DNA of 64,000 nucleotides. Source: Aurantiochytrium sp. KH105. Lineage: Eukaryota; Sar; Bigyra; Thraustochytrida; Thraustochytriidae. Below the pieces are notes generated by a model. It made no database searches. It was not told the origin of the DNA and saw only the letters and a program-made list of their open reading frames with translations. The stretch lies in assembly GCA_003116975.1 (NCBI GenBank), contig BGKB01000023.1, positions 62,001 to 126,000 on the forward strand, written 5' to 3'. The translations under genes were made by a program, and so were the position numbers. Shown here piece by piece: positions 45,301 to 54,625 of the stretch. Every line of letters starts with the position of its first letter. The stretch's first letter is position 1.

Positions 45301-45611
45301 AGGCGGGCGGGCAGACAGACAGACACCCAACGAGGAGAGCGACCGTTCGTTGCCGCTCGCCGCACGCGCACGCCGCCGCGCAGAGGAGAGCAGAGCAGAG
45401 CAGAGCGGAGCGGAGCAGAGCAGCGAGCCGCGCACGCGAAGCCCCCGCGCGCCGCCGTCTCCCCGTGAGGCCGCAGAGGTAACGCCGGCGTCCCGCTGGA
45501 ACAGGCTGCCGTCGTTGGAATTCTCGATCCCGATCTCTCGCCAAAGCGGCAAGAGCAAGAACAAGAGCAGCGAAAGGGAAAGCAGCCAGCGTTGAGCTAG
45601 CGACCGGCAAA

Positions 45612-47195
45612 ATGGCGGACCCCAACAGCGTGCTCAGCGCCGAGTCGATGATCGACAAGGGCGAGAACTCCCGCATGAGCTCCTTTGTGGGCGCGATCGC
45701 CATCAGCGACTTGGTAAAATCCACTCTTGGACCCAAGGGCATGGACAAGATCCTCCAGTCCATGTCCAACCCGGACAGCATGAACATCACCAACGATGGT
45801 GCCACCATCCTGAGCTCCATCCACATTGACAACCCGGCTGCCAAGGTGCTCGTGGACATGAGCCGGTCCCAGGACGACGAAGTTGGTGATGGCACGACCT
45901 CGGTTGTTGTTCTCGCAGGCGAGCTCCTGCGCGAGGCCGAACAGCTCATTCATCAGCGTGTGCACCCCATGACCATTTGCGATGGCTGGCGTCTTGCCGT
46001 GGCCGCCGCCCGCAAGGCCCTCGAGGACAGCGCCGTGGACCACGGCTCGGACCTGGAGGCCTTCCGCGGCGACCTGCTCAATATTGCGCGCACCACGCTG
46101 TCCAGCAAGCTCCTGAACAAGGACAAGGACCGTTTTGCCAACCTGGCCGTGGACGCTGTTCTCCGTCTCGGTGGAAGCACCGATCTCAACCTGATCCAGG
46201 TCATCAAGGTCCCCGGCGGCAGCCTCGAGCAGTCCTTTCTCGACGAGGGCTTTTTGGCGGACCTCAAGATTGGCGTCGGCCAGCCCAAGCGCCTGGAGAA
46301 CGCCAAGATTATGGTGGCCAACACGCCCATGGATACGGACAAGGTCAAGATCTATGGCTCGCGCGTCAAGGTAGACTCGATGGACGCAGTGGCCGAGATC
46401 GAAGAGGCCGAAAAGCAAAAGATGAAGGCCAAGGTGGACAAGATTCTCAAGTCCGGATGCAATGTGTTCATTAACCGTCAGCTCGTCTATGATTGGCCGG
46501 CTTCGCTCTTTGCCGAGGCGGGCGTGATGTGCATCGAGCACGCTGATTTCGACGGCGTCGAGCGCCTCTCTACCGTCACGGGCGCCGAGCTCACCTCAAC
46601 CTTTGAGAACCCGGAGGCGATCCAGCTCGGCCACGCCGATCTCATTGAAGAGACGATGATTGGCGAGAAGCGTTTCATCAAGTTTTCGGGCGTGCAGAGC
46701 GGCAAGGCCTGCACCGTTGTATTGCGGGGCGCGTCGACGCACGTCCTCGACGAGGCAGAGCGGTCTCTGCACGACGCCCTCGCGGTGCTCTCGCAGACCG
46801 TCAAGGAGTCCCGTGTCACTCTTGGTGGCGGCTGCGCGGAGATGCTCATGGCCAAGGCCGTTGACGAGATCACCCCGACCATTTCTGGCAAGAAGGCTCT
46901 CGCTGTTGAGGCCTTTGCCAAGGCATTGCGTACTCTTCCCGCGACCATTGCCGATAACGGCGGCTATGACTCGGCGGACCTTGTCAGCCAGCTCCGTGTG
47001 GCGCACCATGATGGCCAGAGCACGATGGGTCTCAACATGACGGAAGGCACTATTGGTGATGTTCGTGAGCTCGGCATCTTTGAGAGTTTCAAGGCCAAGG
47101 AGCATGTTTTGCTAGCTGCCGCCGAGGCCAGCGAGGCGCTTCTGCGCGTCGACTCGACCATCCGCGCCGCCCCGCGCCAGCGTCAGGGATACTAA
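45612..47195 (+). CDS. CCT2: CCT/TRiC chaperonin subunit beta
   Basis: 527 residues, single exon, first ATG at 45612. It is one of eight subunits of the cytosolic group II chaperonin that folds actin and tubulin. Signatures: [25 protein letters not shown], the ATP-site [19 protein letters not shown], and the late equatorial [16 protein letters not shown] with [13 protein letters not shown]. The beta identity rests on [35 protein letters not shown]-type N-terminal wording (beta subunits begin with a similar [32 protein letters not shown]) and on the RAAPRQR tail, similar to the beta-type KAAPRKR. Length is standard. Codon use is biased as in AcnB. Confidence 0.96.
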   Translation: MADPNSVLSAESMIDKGENSRMSSFVGAIAISDLVKSTLGPKGMDKILQSMSNPDSMNITNDGATILSSIHIDNPAAKVLVDMSRSQDDEVGDGTTSVVVLAGELLREAEQLIHQRVHPMTICDGWRLAVAAARKALEDSAVDHGSDLEAFRGDLLNIARTTLSSKLLNKDKDRFANLAVDAVLRLGGSTDLNLIQVIKVPGGSLEQSFLDEGFLADLKIGVGQPKRLENAKIMVANTPMDTDKVKIYGSRVKVDSMDAVAEIEEAEKQKMKAKVDKILKSGCNVFINRQLVYDWPASLFAEAGVMCIEHADFDGVERLSTVTGAELTSTFENPEAIQLGHADLIEETMIGEKRFIKFSGVQSGKACTVVLRGASTHVLDEAERSLHDALAVLSQTVKESRVTLGGGCAEMLMAKAVDEITPTISGKKALAVEAFAKALRTLPATIADNGGYDSADLVSQLRVAHHDGQSTMGLNMTEGTIGDVRELGIFESFKAKEHVLLAAAEASEALLRVDSTIRAAPRQRQGY

Positions 47196-47326
47196 TCGAT
47201 GTTGCATTTGCCTTCCTTTTTCTTGATCTGTTTTCTTTGTTTATACCGCATAGACCTAATAAGCGAACTTTTACAGATAACACACACACATTGCTCCTGC
47301 TGCGAATATCAAAGTAGGATCGCATT

Positions 47327-47549
47327 ATGGACCTCAACATGGCGGAAGGCATTATTGATAATGTTTGTGAGCTTGGCATCTTTAAAAATGAGCATGTCTA
47401 GCAAGCGGTCGCTGAGGCCTGCGAAAAACTTTTGCGCGTCGACTTGACCCCTCGCGCCACTCGCGCCACCGTCAGAGATTCTTGTCGATCTTGCATTTGC
47501 ATTCTTTTTGAAAATATCTTCTTTTTTGTTTACCGTCGAACGTTTACAG

Positions 47550-47585
<36 letters not shown>
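47327..47585 (+). pseudogene. Decayed tandem copy of the CCT2 3' end
   Basis: Starting at 47327 the sequence repeats the last 57 codons of CCT2 (from Met472, base 47025) plus its 3' untranslated region. Matching stretches include CTCAACATG-CGGAAGGCA, GAGCATGT, TGCGCGTCGACT and, in the UTR, TTGCATTTGC and TTTACAGATAACACACAC. The copy has a short deletion, an in-frame TAG at 47398 and many substitutions, so it encodes nothing. It ends in a longer CA tract (about 47553-47585) than the parent (about 47279-47290). The parent-to-copy offset is 273-302 bp. A further, weaker unit seems to begin at about 47587. Confidence 0.85.
47553..47585. repeat. CA dinucleotide microsatellite
   Basis: About 16 CA units, expanded from the six-unit CA tract at the corresponding place of the parental CCT2 3' region. 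Confidence 0.95.
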
Positions 47586-47586
<1 letters not shown>

Positions 47587-48133
47587 GGCTGCGAAATATA
47601 CTAAATTAGCGTCGCACCACGCGTAAGTCTTGTCAGGCTTGAAAACTTGAATTTTTATAAGTTATGCGTTCGGAGAAGCAAGAGAAACTTTTTTCGACTT
47701 TCATTGTCGAACTTGACCATTCCTGGATTTGTGCGACGGCGAACCTTTCATATCTGGACTCTATTTGGACGTGTGCAATCATCGTCACATTGTTTCGAAA
47801 ATATTTTTTGTTTCTTTTCTCTTTATCTATCATTCGATGGATCGTTCGTTCGTTCGTTCGTTCGTTCGTTCGTTCGTTCGTCATACTACAGAAGACACCA
47901 GATGCGAGCCGCGCACTCGTTGCATAAATCAAGCTTGCACGCACGCAGATTGTGATCTAGGTCTAGCGAGGAAAGTAGCTGCAGTCCATTGCACTTCCGT
48001 GTTGCTGCTAGCCGACCGTCTACAAAGGTCCCAACCCGTTGAAGCGGTAGGCTGCGCTCTAATGGGCTTTTTTCGCCTACTCGCATGTACTTGCTTGCTT
48101 TCTGGCTTGGAGGTTTGCTCACACGCACTTTCA
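47586..48133. other. Convergent 3' region with TTCG repeat
   Basis: It contains a possible third remnant of the CCT2 end (GCTGCGAAATATAC near 47588 matches GCTGCGAATATC near 47300) and a GTTC/TTCG microsatellite of about ten units (about 47841-47881). I see no gene. Confidence 0.5.
47841..47881. repeat. TTCG tetranucleotide microsatellite
   Basis: About ten uninterrupted GTTC units, downstream of CCT2 and the WW-RDD gene. Confidence 0.95.
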
Positions 48134-49276
48134 TCACTCCTTTGCGTCATCCTCATCATCGGCACGCGCTTTCTCGTCAAGGCGGACCTGGCGGTCCGGC
48201 TGCTCGTCAATGACGCGAGTTTGCGCGATGAAGTCTCCAAGACGCTGGCGCTTGGCGGTAAAGAGCATCGCACCGAGATCCGCAGCCGAAAAGACGAAAA
48301 TGTACGGCATGAGAAAAGCAGAACCAAGGTAGACGGGAAGGTAAATCTGACGGAATAGAGTGTTCCAGCGAGAGGGAAGCTGTCCATCGGTGCGCACAAT
48401 CTCAAGCTTGAGCAGACGCTTGCCCGGAGACCGCGTGCCACGTTCAAAGATCATATCACGGCACACAAAAAAGGTCCATGCCGAAAGACTCACCGAGGCA
48501 CCAGCACCCATGAGATTTCCAATGTCGAGGTAGACCAGCGTTCCAAAGGCACAACCGGCCGCAAAGGATGCACCAGCATCGACAATGCCAGCCAGAAAAC
48601 GCCTCCCCGGCGCTGCGGACGGCACGGAATCTGGCACAGTCATGAGCGTCTGCTGGGAGTCCTCAATCTCCTTTTTAAAGACATCCAAATCTGGTTGATC
48701 TGGCGGTGCCCACGTGGTTTCCCCCGTGGCCGTGTTATGGTAATACGCGCGTTTGGATTGGAACTCAATGTATTGAATCCAGTCCGGGTATTTTGGATCA
48801 GACCAGTCGGTGGCATATTCTGGTTTACGGGCGGGCAGCGCAGCGGCAATATCTGCTACGCTCTCTGTGGTAAGCGGCCGCTCGTTGCGGGACTCCCACG
48901 ACTTTTCGTTGTAGTAAAAGAGCACGCCCGTGTCGGCGTCCACCTTGGCCACCCAGCGGTCGCCGGCACGGTCCACGATCACATCGCCTTCCTTGTCGTT
49001 GGCAATTGCGCCCGCCACCTTTGCGCTGGTCGGCGACGTTGCTGATGCGGCCGACGCCGCTGCCGCTGGCGCTGGCGCCGCCGGTGTCGTCGTCGTCGGC
49101 GAGGCGCCGCCGGGGTTGCCGCCGCCGGCCGCAGAGCTGGCGCTCCTGGCCAGCCACCCGAGGCCTCCGGCGGGATGCTGCCGCGGGCGCGCCGCCGCCA
49201 GCAGCGGTTTGCGCAGGAGGTGTCCGGAGGCGCTGCCGCGCGCGGCGCCTCGCAGCGCGAGGCTCGCCCAAGTCAT
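48134..49276 (-). CDS. WW-WW-RDD membrane protein with mitochondrial-type leader
   Basis: 380 residues from the ATG at 49276. Residues 1-50 are Arg/Ala/Ser-rich with no acidic residue (ALRGAARGSASGHLLRKPLLAAARPR), like a mitochondrial presequence. An Ala/Thr/Pro linker follows. A WW-like module lies at about 106-134 (Trp108, Trp127, Pro134). A clear WW domain lies at about 164-192 (Trp166, tandem aromatics AYYH, TTW189 and PP191-192). The C-terminal part (about 223-365) is an RDD-type three-helix membrane domain: RRFLAGIVDAGASF, RGTRSPGKRLLKLEIV and KRQRLGDFIAQTRVI. WW domains bind Pro-rich peptides; RDD proteins are small membrane proteins, some linked to ion transport. A GCGCAAGTC element lies 129 bp upstream. 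Confidence 0.8.
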   Translation of the reverse strand: MTWASLALRGAARGSASGHLLRKPLLAAARPRQHPAGGLGWLARSASSAAGGGNPGGASPTTTTPAAPAPAAAASAASATSPTSAKVAGAIANDKEGDVIVDRAGDRWVAKVDADTGVLFYYNEKSWESRNERPLTTESVADIAAALPARKPEYATDWSDPKYPDWIQYIEFQSKRAYYHNTATGETTWAPPDQPDLDVFKKEIEDSQQTLMTVPDSVPSAAPGRRFLAGIVDAGASFAAGCAFGTLVYLDIGNLMGAGASVSLSAWTFFVCRDMIFERGTRSPGKRLLKLEIVRTDGQLPSRWNTLFRQIYLPVYLGSAFLMPYIFVFSAADLGAMLFTAKRQRLGDFIAQTRVIDEQPDRQVRLDEKARADDEDDAKE

Positions 49277-49852
49277 TCTCGCGGCTCGCGCGCAGCGGCC
49301 GGAAGGAAAGCAGCGCTGTTCCTCCTCTCCGCCAGAAATGAATCCCCTCGAGAAGGCGCTCTGCGCGGCGCTCTTCGCCGTGGCGTCGGGGCTGCGCTGC
49401 TCCTGCGCAAGTCAAGTATTCCGCATTCTTCATTCACCTCGCTGAGTTCCTATTTTGTTTTAGTTTATTGTCCTCTCTCACGCACTCACTGCGTAGTCAA
49501 CCAATAGTATGCCAAACCACTGGCAAGACAGCAGTCTGTCTGCCCAGAACTCGCGCAGAACCGCAATTGCTGTGCGCGAGCGCGAGTTGCCGAGGACGAG
49601 CGGGTGGCCTGGGTTGGATTGGGCTGGGTCGAGAGACTTTCGCGAGTCGAGACGAGTCAAACAACAAAGCAGGCGCGGCTCGATTTGTTGACTCTTGAAA
49701 AGGGGGCCGTCCTGTCCACGCGCAAGATTTCGAAGCCACAGTCAAACGTCAAGGCATAGAATTTAGTGTTTGTAGACCTGACTGTGCTACGTCTACTCCA
49801 TCATTCACGTTACCGGGGAGGATAGTGTTGACCGAAAGGCTACTCTAATACT
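49277..49852. promoter_or_regulatory. Divergent intergenic region with GCAAGTC element
   Basis: GCGCAAGTCAAGTATTCCGC at 49405-49424 resembles the 1495-1514 site (one-base indel plus two changes). It is 129 bp upstream of the WW-RDD gene. The rest, up to the GNAT start, shows no repeat, TATA box or gene. Confidence 0.4.
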
Positions 49853-50428
49853 ATGGGTGTCGTTGAGTGCAACACGAACGGCGAGAAACCCTCGCGTAAA
49901 CTTGTCGAGGCCAACGCGGCTGTCTTTGATAATGGGACCTTGGACCTGGATGCCTGGCATGAACGCATGCAGGCGGGAAGAAGCTGGGCTTTGACCAATG
50001 ATGCAGGATTTCTCGCTGCGCACGAGCGCATTGAAGACGATGGCACGTGTGTGATCAACATCTGGATCATGGGAGTCCGCAAGGAGGCGCGGGGCTCAGG
50101 AGCCTTTCGCGAGCTGGTGGGAGCTCTTTTGGCGGAGATTGCCCGTACTCGTGGTCTCTGGCAGTTCGCAAATACGCAACTTACCATGACAACGAGGCCC
50201 GAAAAGTTTGCGAAAATGTTTGCTATTCTTTGCGCGGCCGGCGCGCGCCGCTGCGATACGCCAGAGGACGAACATGCGGGCAAAGCTCGCTTTCGTGTCC
50301 CAGTCTTGGTTGTCGCTCTCGCGTTATGGCGTCGGCAGGCTGCGGCAGCTTGTACTTTCGGAGCTCTTGCGGCAGTCGCTCTAGCGTTGGTCCTCGGGCG
50401 CGCTCGTAGACAGGCAAGCTTGGAGTAG
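49853..50428 (+). CDS. GNAT-like acetyltransferase with C-terminal membrane anchor
   Basis: 191 residues from the ATG at 49853. The central part has a GNAT core: a beta-strand pair VINIWIMGVRKEARGSGAF followed by a helix RELVGALLAEIAR. The RGSG at 80-83 stands for the acetyl-CoA pyrophosphate loop RxxGxG/A in reduced form. A later NTQLTMTTRPEKFAKMFAILCAAG resembles GNAT strand 5 and helix 4. The protein ends with one hydrophobic span (about 163-182) and a short basic tail RARRQASLE, the layout of a tail-anchored protein facing the cytosol. No substrate can be named. It is convergent with Hv1, 232 bp away. Confidence 0.6.
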   Translation: MGVVECNTNGEKPSRKLVEANAAVFDNGTLDLDAWHERMQAGRSWALTNDAGFLAAHERIEDDGTCVINIWIMGVRKEARGSGAFRELVGALLAEIARTRGLWQFANTQLTMTTRPEKFAKMFAILCAAGARRCDTPEDEHAGKARFRVPVLVVALALWRRQAAAACTFGALAAVALALVLGRARRQASLE

Positions 50429-50660
50429 AATTATGCAAAAGAGATCCTTTACCAGTCCTGAGCTTTTCTTTTTTTGCTCTTTTGTTTTCGTTCGCCGGTA
50501 CCCACTCAACAGCACATCACATCGCACACATTAAGAGCGCGATGATCGAAAGTAATGGCACAATACGACTCTTTGACTCAACGACAGACTCTTTTGCGTC
50601 TTGCGTCTTGCTCTTTCGCATGAATGACTTTGCAAAAGTATAAATACACTCCAGCAGTCT

Positions 50661-51566
50661 TTAAGTTTGCGCCAGCGCACCATAGGAACCGCTCGTGTCT
50701 CTCACCGAAGTTGACTGCGAATCTCGCGAGGTTGACGCGTCTTCCTCCTGGAACGGCGCGGCAGTGTCGAAGGGATCGGCCTGACTGAGCGTCTCATCAG
50801 CCTTGAAGGCATCAGGAGGGCGCCCCCCGAGAGAAATAATGTGGTCGCGGAGGCTTTGGTTTTCTCGAATGAGCTCCTTGTGTTCGTGTCGCAGTTTTTT
50901 CATTTTGTTATGATCGACCTCGTGCACGTCGGTAAAGATGCCGTGCCCGACACGAAGAAGACGCCAAAGTCTAACAAAAATTAGCAGGCCTCCAGCCTCC
51001 TGCGCAAGCTCGGTGTGCAGCACGGTTTCGAGGACGAGAGCAACCGTGACCACGACAAAGTCGAAAATATAAAGCGCATTTCTGAAGAAGAGACGATGAA
51101 TGGAAGCGAGCAAGACTGCAAGCTCGAGCTCGAAAAGGATGAGGATGGTCACGGATATCCAAAAGAGGGCCTCGTGGGCGCCGTGGACGCCGTGCGGCTG
51201 ATGCGCGCACGCGGCTGCGCACTGCTCGGACCCATCGCTGTGCGAGGCCTCGGGGATTTCGGCAAGCAGACGGTGCGCCGTATCTTGCGTTGAAGCCTCG
51301 ACATCGCTGGCGTTGATGGCCACGCATTGTTCGATGATGACCGAGCAAGGCGGAAAGTAGGCTGTGAGGATGAGCTCCACGATGAGGACGAGGACGTCAA
51401 GCGCCAGGAGTGCCGCCAAGAAAGATTGAACTCCATGCGAATGGACAAATTTGAGCGTGCGATAATTCCACGAATCCTTGCCAAACTTTGCCTTGACCTT
51501 TTTCCTCTCCTCCTCATACGCGAGGAAGAAGGCCTTGGTGGGCGCCCAGTGCACCTGACGGCCCAT
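50661..51566 (-). CDS. HVCN1: Voltage-gated proton channel Hv1
   Basis: 301 residues from the ATG at 51566; the frame extends upstream only through non-ATG codons. It is a stand-alone voltage-sensor domain that conducts H+ outward on depolarisation. S1 (about 47-69) carries the selectivity Asp57 in LALDVLVLIVELIL. S2 (about 134-156) contains acidic residues in ILFELELAV. S3 (about 165-184) has Asp169. S4 (about 194-211) has the hallmark RLWRLLR (Arg199, Arg202, Arg205). A cytosolic coiled coil follows (about 217-246, HEHKELIRENQSLRDHI) for dimerisation. The S1-S2 loop is unusually long (about 70-132) and rich in Cys and His, which could bind zinc, the known Hv1 inhibitor. The Ser/Thr-rich tail after 250 may be phosphorylated. 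Confidence 0.95.
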   Translation of the reverse strand: MGRQVHWAPTKAFFLAYEEERKKVKAKFGKDSWNYRTLKFVHSHGVQSFLAALLALDVLVLIVELILTAYFPPCSVIIEQCVAINASDVEASTQDTAHRLLAEIPEASHSDGSEQCAAACAHQPHGVHGAHEALFWISVTILILFELELAVLLASIHRLFFRNALYIFDFVVVTVALVLETVLHTELAQEAGGLLIFVRLWRLLRVGHGIFTDVHEVDHNKMKKLRHEHKELIRENQSLRDHIISLGGRPPDAFKADETLSQADPFDTAAPFQEEDASTSRDSQSTSVRDTSGSYGALAQT

Positions 51567-51683
51567 TTCGTCCTCCCTCGCTTTCTCTGCGCTTTTCTTC
51601 TTCTTCCCTTCTTTGTCGAGCAGACTGCAGAGCAAGGGGAAAGGGAGATTGGCCTTGCGGAGCAATTCCTTCCGCGGTCTATC

Positions 51684-51745
51684 TCTGCTCTGCTCTGCTC
51701 TGCTCGGCTCGGCTCGGCTCTGCTTTGCTCCACTCCGCTCCGCTC
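51684..51745. repeat. GCTCT/GCTCG pentamer repeat
   Basis: About twelve degenerate pentamers, 120-180 bp upstream of the Hv1 start. A similar pentamer array, in the other orientation, lies upstream of CCT2 near 45385-45425. Confidence 0.8.
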
Positions 51746-53145
51746 GCGCGCTCGACCGCGGCGCCCGGCCAACGCAACGGTGAAGCTCAAAAGAGGTTTC
51801 TCAAAGTTCCTGCACAACCACACACGCGAATGGCCCCGGGTCCGGTCTCTCCAAAAAAAAATTGTCGCAGGGTGCGCGTGATAGTACTCACTTGTAAAGG
51901 TGTCCCCGGGTGGAAGGTGTGCGAAAAGCACGCGCTGGCTGTAACTGTTACTGACAAGTGATGTCACTTTTTACAAGAAGGCGCCGCGTGACAGAGGTCG
52001 ATTCACGACCGGCACGGCAGGCGGCTGCAGGCTGAGCTGTGGCTGCGCGCACGGCTGCAGCGGGCTGCGCTGATCGTCATGAAGACGACCGCCGCAGGCC
52101 ACTGCCAGCCTCTGCTTCAGGTCTGTGTTTGTGTGTGAGTGGGTGCCGGTGTTGCCAAGCACCCACCGACCGTGACGACGCACCGACCGTGCCGCCTTTC
52201 TCGCGACGGCGTCGCATCGATGCGCTGACAAAGCGCTGACATCGTCTCCTCCTCTTCTTCTTCTTCTTCTTCTTCTTCGTCTTCGTCTTCATCTTGTTCA
52301 AGTTCTTCGCCGAGTTCTTCTTCGCCATCGCTTGTTGTCTTGATCACATTCCTGGAACCATCCTGGGGTTAACGAATGGTCGAAGCCGCCACAAGACTGA
52401 ATGAAGCCAGCCGAACCGAGACCGCAATCGACAGCGACAGCGCCCGTGCAGAGAGCTGCAGCTGCAGCAGCTGTTGCTGCAGCTAGCCAGCTTGACGATC
52501 GATCCGTGCCGAGGCTCTATCTTGAAAGCCAGGGCTGGCTGCTGCTGATGAAACAGTCAATCAAACACAAGCGCATTCCGCACGATGCGTGCATCTCTCT
52601 GCGCTCACTCGCTCGCAGCTGTGCCTCCTGGCTGCTGCTGGCTGAGCCCATGTTTGGCTGCGCGCCTCCGACTCGCTGACGCTCGCATCGATCTCGAGCC
52701 CGCTGTCCTCGTCTTGCCGCTGCTGCTCGTTTTCCTGCCTGGCTGCTCTTCTCCAAGTCCTTTTTTTCTTTCTTTCCTTCTCTCTTATCCACTCCATTGC
52801 CAGTGGTCCACCTTGAAGGGCCTGCTTGTCTTGGCTTGGCTTGGCTTCGCTCGGCTTGGCTCGGCTCGTTCGCCTTACGGGACCTGGGTCGACTCGACGC
52901 GACTCAAGACGCGCGCTGCGACGGGCGCCGAGATCGATCGATCGACTGCGATTGCCAGGCGATTGCCAGTCGATCGATCGACCGATCAGCCCGTCATTCT
53001 TGGCGTCCATGAGACCTCGCAGCCGGTGCACGTAGAACGCGGCGCGGACTGGAATGGCACGAAGGGGCAGTTTGTGCGTGCAGTGGTTGGTTGGTCATTC
53101 GTGCGCGGGCGTCCGGTCGGCGGGCGCAAGCGCGCGCAAGCAAGC

Positions 53146-53490
53146 AAGTGCGTTATAGCGCCGCCAAGTGGACTATCGGCGGCACGCACACGGACACACA
53201 CACACATTCGCACGCGCCAATAGTAAAAATAAGCAACGAGGCAGCCGGCCGGAAGAAGGCGCTGGACCGGACCGTGTGCAGAAGAGGACCGACTCGCTGG
53301 CCGGCACTTGCAGCCGGTCCGCGGCAAGTGGGTAAAGCGCGGATTCCGACTTGCGCGCGGGGATAGCGCGCTTGCGCTGCGGGCGTGCGTGGGGGCCGGG
53401 GGCAGGCAGGGCCGGTGCGACAGTGGCCATGGTGGGCGCCGCGATAGCGCAGTGTGGAGGGGCGGATAGCGGACTTGCGCAAGTGGATAG
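53146..53490. promoter_or_regulatory. Cluster of GCAAGT elements and GATAGCG motifs
   Basis: This is the densest group of the element, with about eight cores in 345 bp. Examples are CCAAGTGGACTATCGGCGG (53164-53182), CGGCAAGTGGGTAAAGCG (about 53322-53339) and the inverted site at 53338-53356 matching the 1495-1514 form. A palindromic ACTTGCGCAAGT occurs near 53475. A second short motif, GGATAGCG or TATAGCG, recurs four times among them. The cluster lies 1.1-1.5 kb upstream of the PARP start and 1.6-1.9 kb upstream of Hv1. Confidence 0.5.
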
Positions 53491-54625
53491 GCGACTTGCG
53501 CGCGCGCGGAAAAGGGCGCGGCCGAGACCCCGCAGACTCGCAACGAACGACTAGCGCGGCTGACTGACAGACAGACAGACCGCTGCTCTCTCTCCCGCTC
53601 GCTCGCTCGCTCGCTAGCGTGCGTGCCTGCCTGCCTGCCTGCGTGCCTGCCTGCGTGAGCGTCCGCGCGAGCGGCCGGCGACAGCGCGCAGTCAGTCAGT
53701 CAGACAGAGAAGTAGACGGCGGGCCGGAGTGCGTGCAGCGCCCCGTTCCCGTGCGTACATTCACCTCTCTCCCTTCATCCATTCGGCCATCCCTCCCGCC
53801 CTCCATCTCCATCTCCATCCCTCCTGACGGCTGAGCTCCTGCGACGCAAGCGCCCGCGAAGGACGCCCGTCGCAGCGGCCGGCCGCGGCCCCGCGTCCGC
53901 GCGCAAGGCAAGCCCGCGCGCGCGCAGCCGGCGGCGGAAGCGGAAGCGTCGGAGGGCAGGTAGCTCGCGCGCGCGAGGAATTCAAAACCAAGCCACGCGC
54001 CTCGCTCGGGCCTGGCTCCCCCGCGCGCACGAACCTCGCGCGCGCGCGGACCTCGCTCGCGCGGCGCCCTCCCCTCTCGCCTCCCCTCTCCTCCCCGCGC
54101 GGCGCGGCCGCCGAGCTGCCCGGTGCGTTCGGGCTCGTCCTCCTGACTCCATTTATCTATTCATCCTTCCTCGTGCGTCATTTCCGCAGCCCAGCCTAGC
54201 CCAGCCCGCGCGCCCCGCCGCGCAGCGCCCCGCCGCGCCGCGCCTCCGCCGCGCAGGGCCGCGCACCCGGCCGCCCGCGCGGGCGCGTCGGAGCCCCGCC
54301 TCGCGCCGGGCTCAGCTCTCGCGGGCGTGCTGCGCGCCGCGCCGCCATCCGACTCCATCTCCGTCTCTCTCTCTCGCGGCCTCGCTCGACCCTCGCTCCC
54401 TCGCCCTCGCGGCCTCGCGCCTCACGCCCTCGCCGGCGGCCTCCCTCCTCGCGCACGTGCTCGCGCTCGGGCTCGAGCAGGAGCGCGAGCTCGAGCAGGA
54501 GCGGGTCGTTAAGGAGGACGCGGTGAAGGACGACCAGCACACGGCCAGGCCCGCGCAGGCTCGCGGCGGAGCCGAAACGCAACGGCCGCGAGCGGGCCGG
54601 GAGAGAGACGCAGACGCCGAGGACG

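Larger units (their letters stand above)
44872..45611. promoter_or_regulatory. Divergent promoter of SET gene and CCT2
   Basis: The region holds a GAT/ATC microsatellite next to the SET start, the GCAAGTG elements at 45222-45300, and a GCAGA/GCGGA pentamer repeat (about 45385-45425). Both genes must be driven from within these 740 bp. Confidence 0.5.
51567..54625. other. 3-kb divergent intergenic region between Hv1 and PARP genes
   Basis: It contains GCTCT/GGCTC pentamers (about 51684-51745, just upstream of Hv1), a TTC tract (about 52250-52282), TTGGC/TCGGC units (about 52828-52868), short GATC, GACA and GCCT runs (52934-52990, 53560-53705), and the element cluster at 53146-53490. The final 500 bp before the PARP ATG are extremely CG-rich. 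No open frame has recognisable content. Confidence 0.5.
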
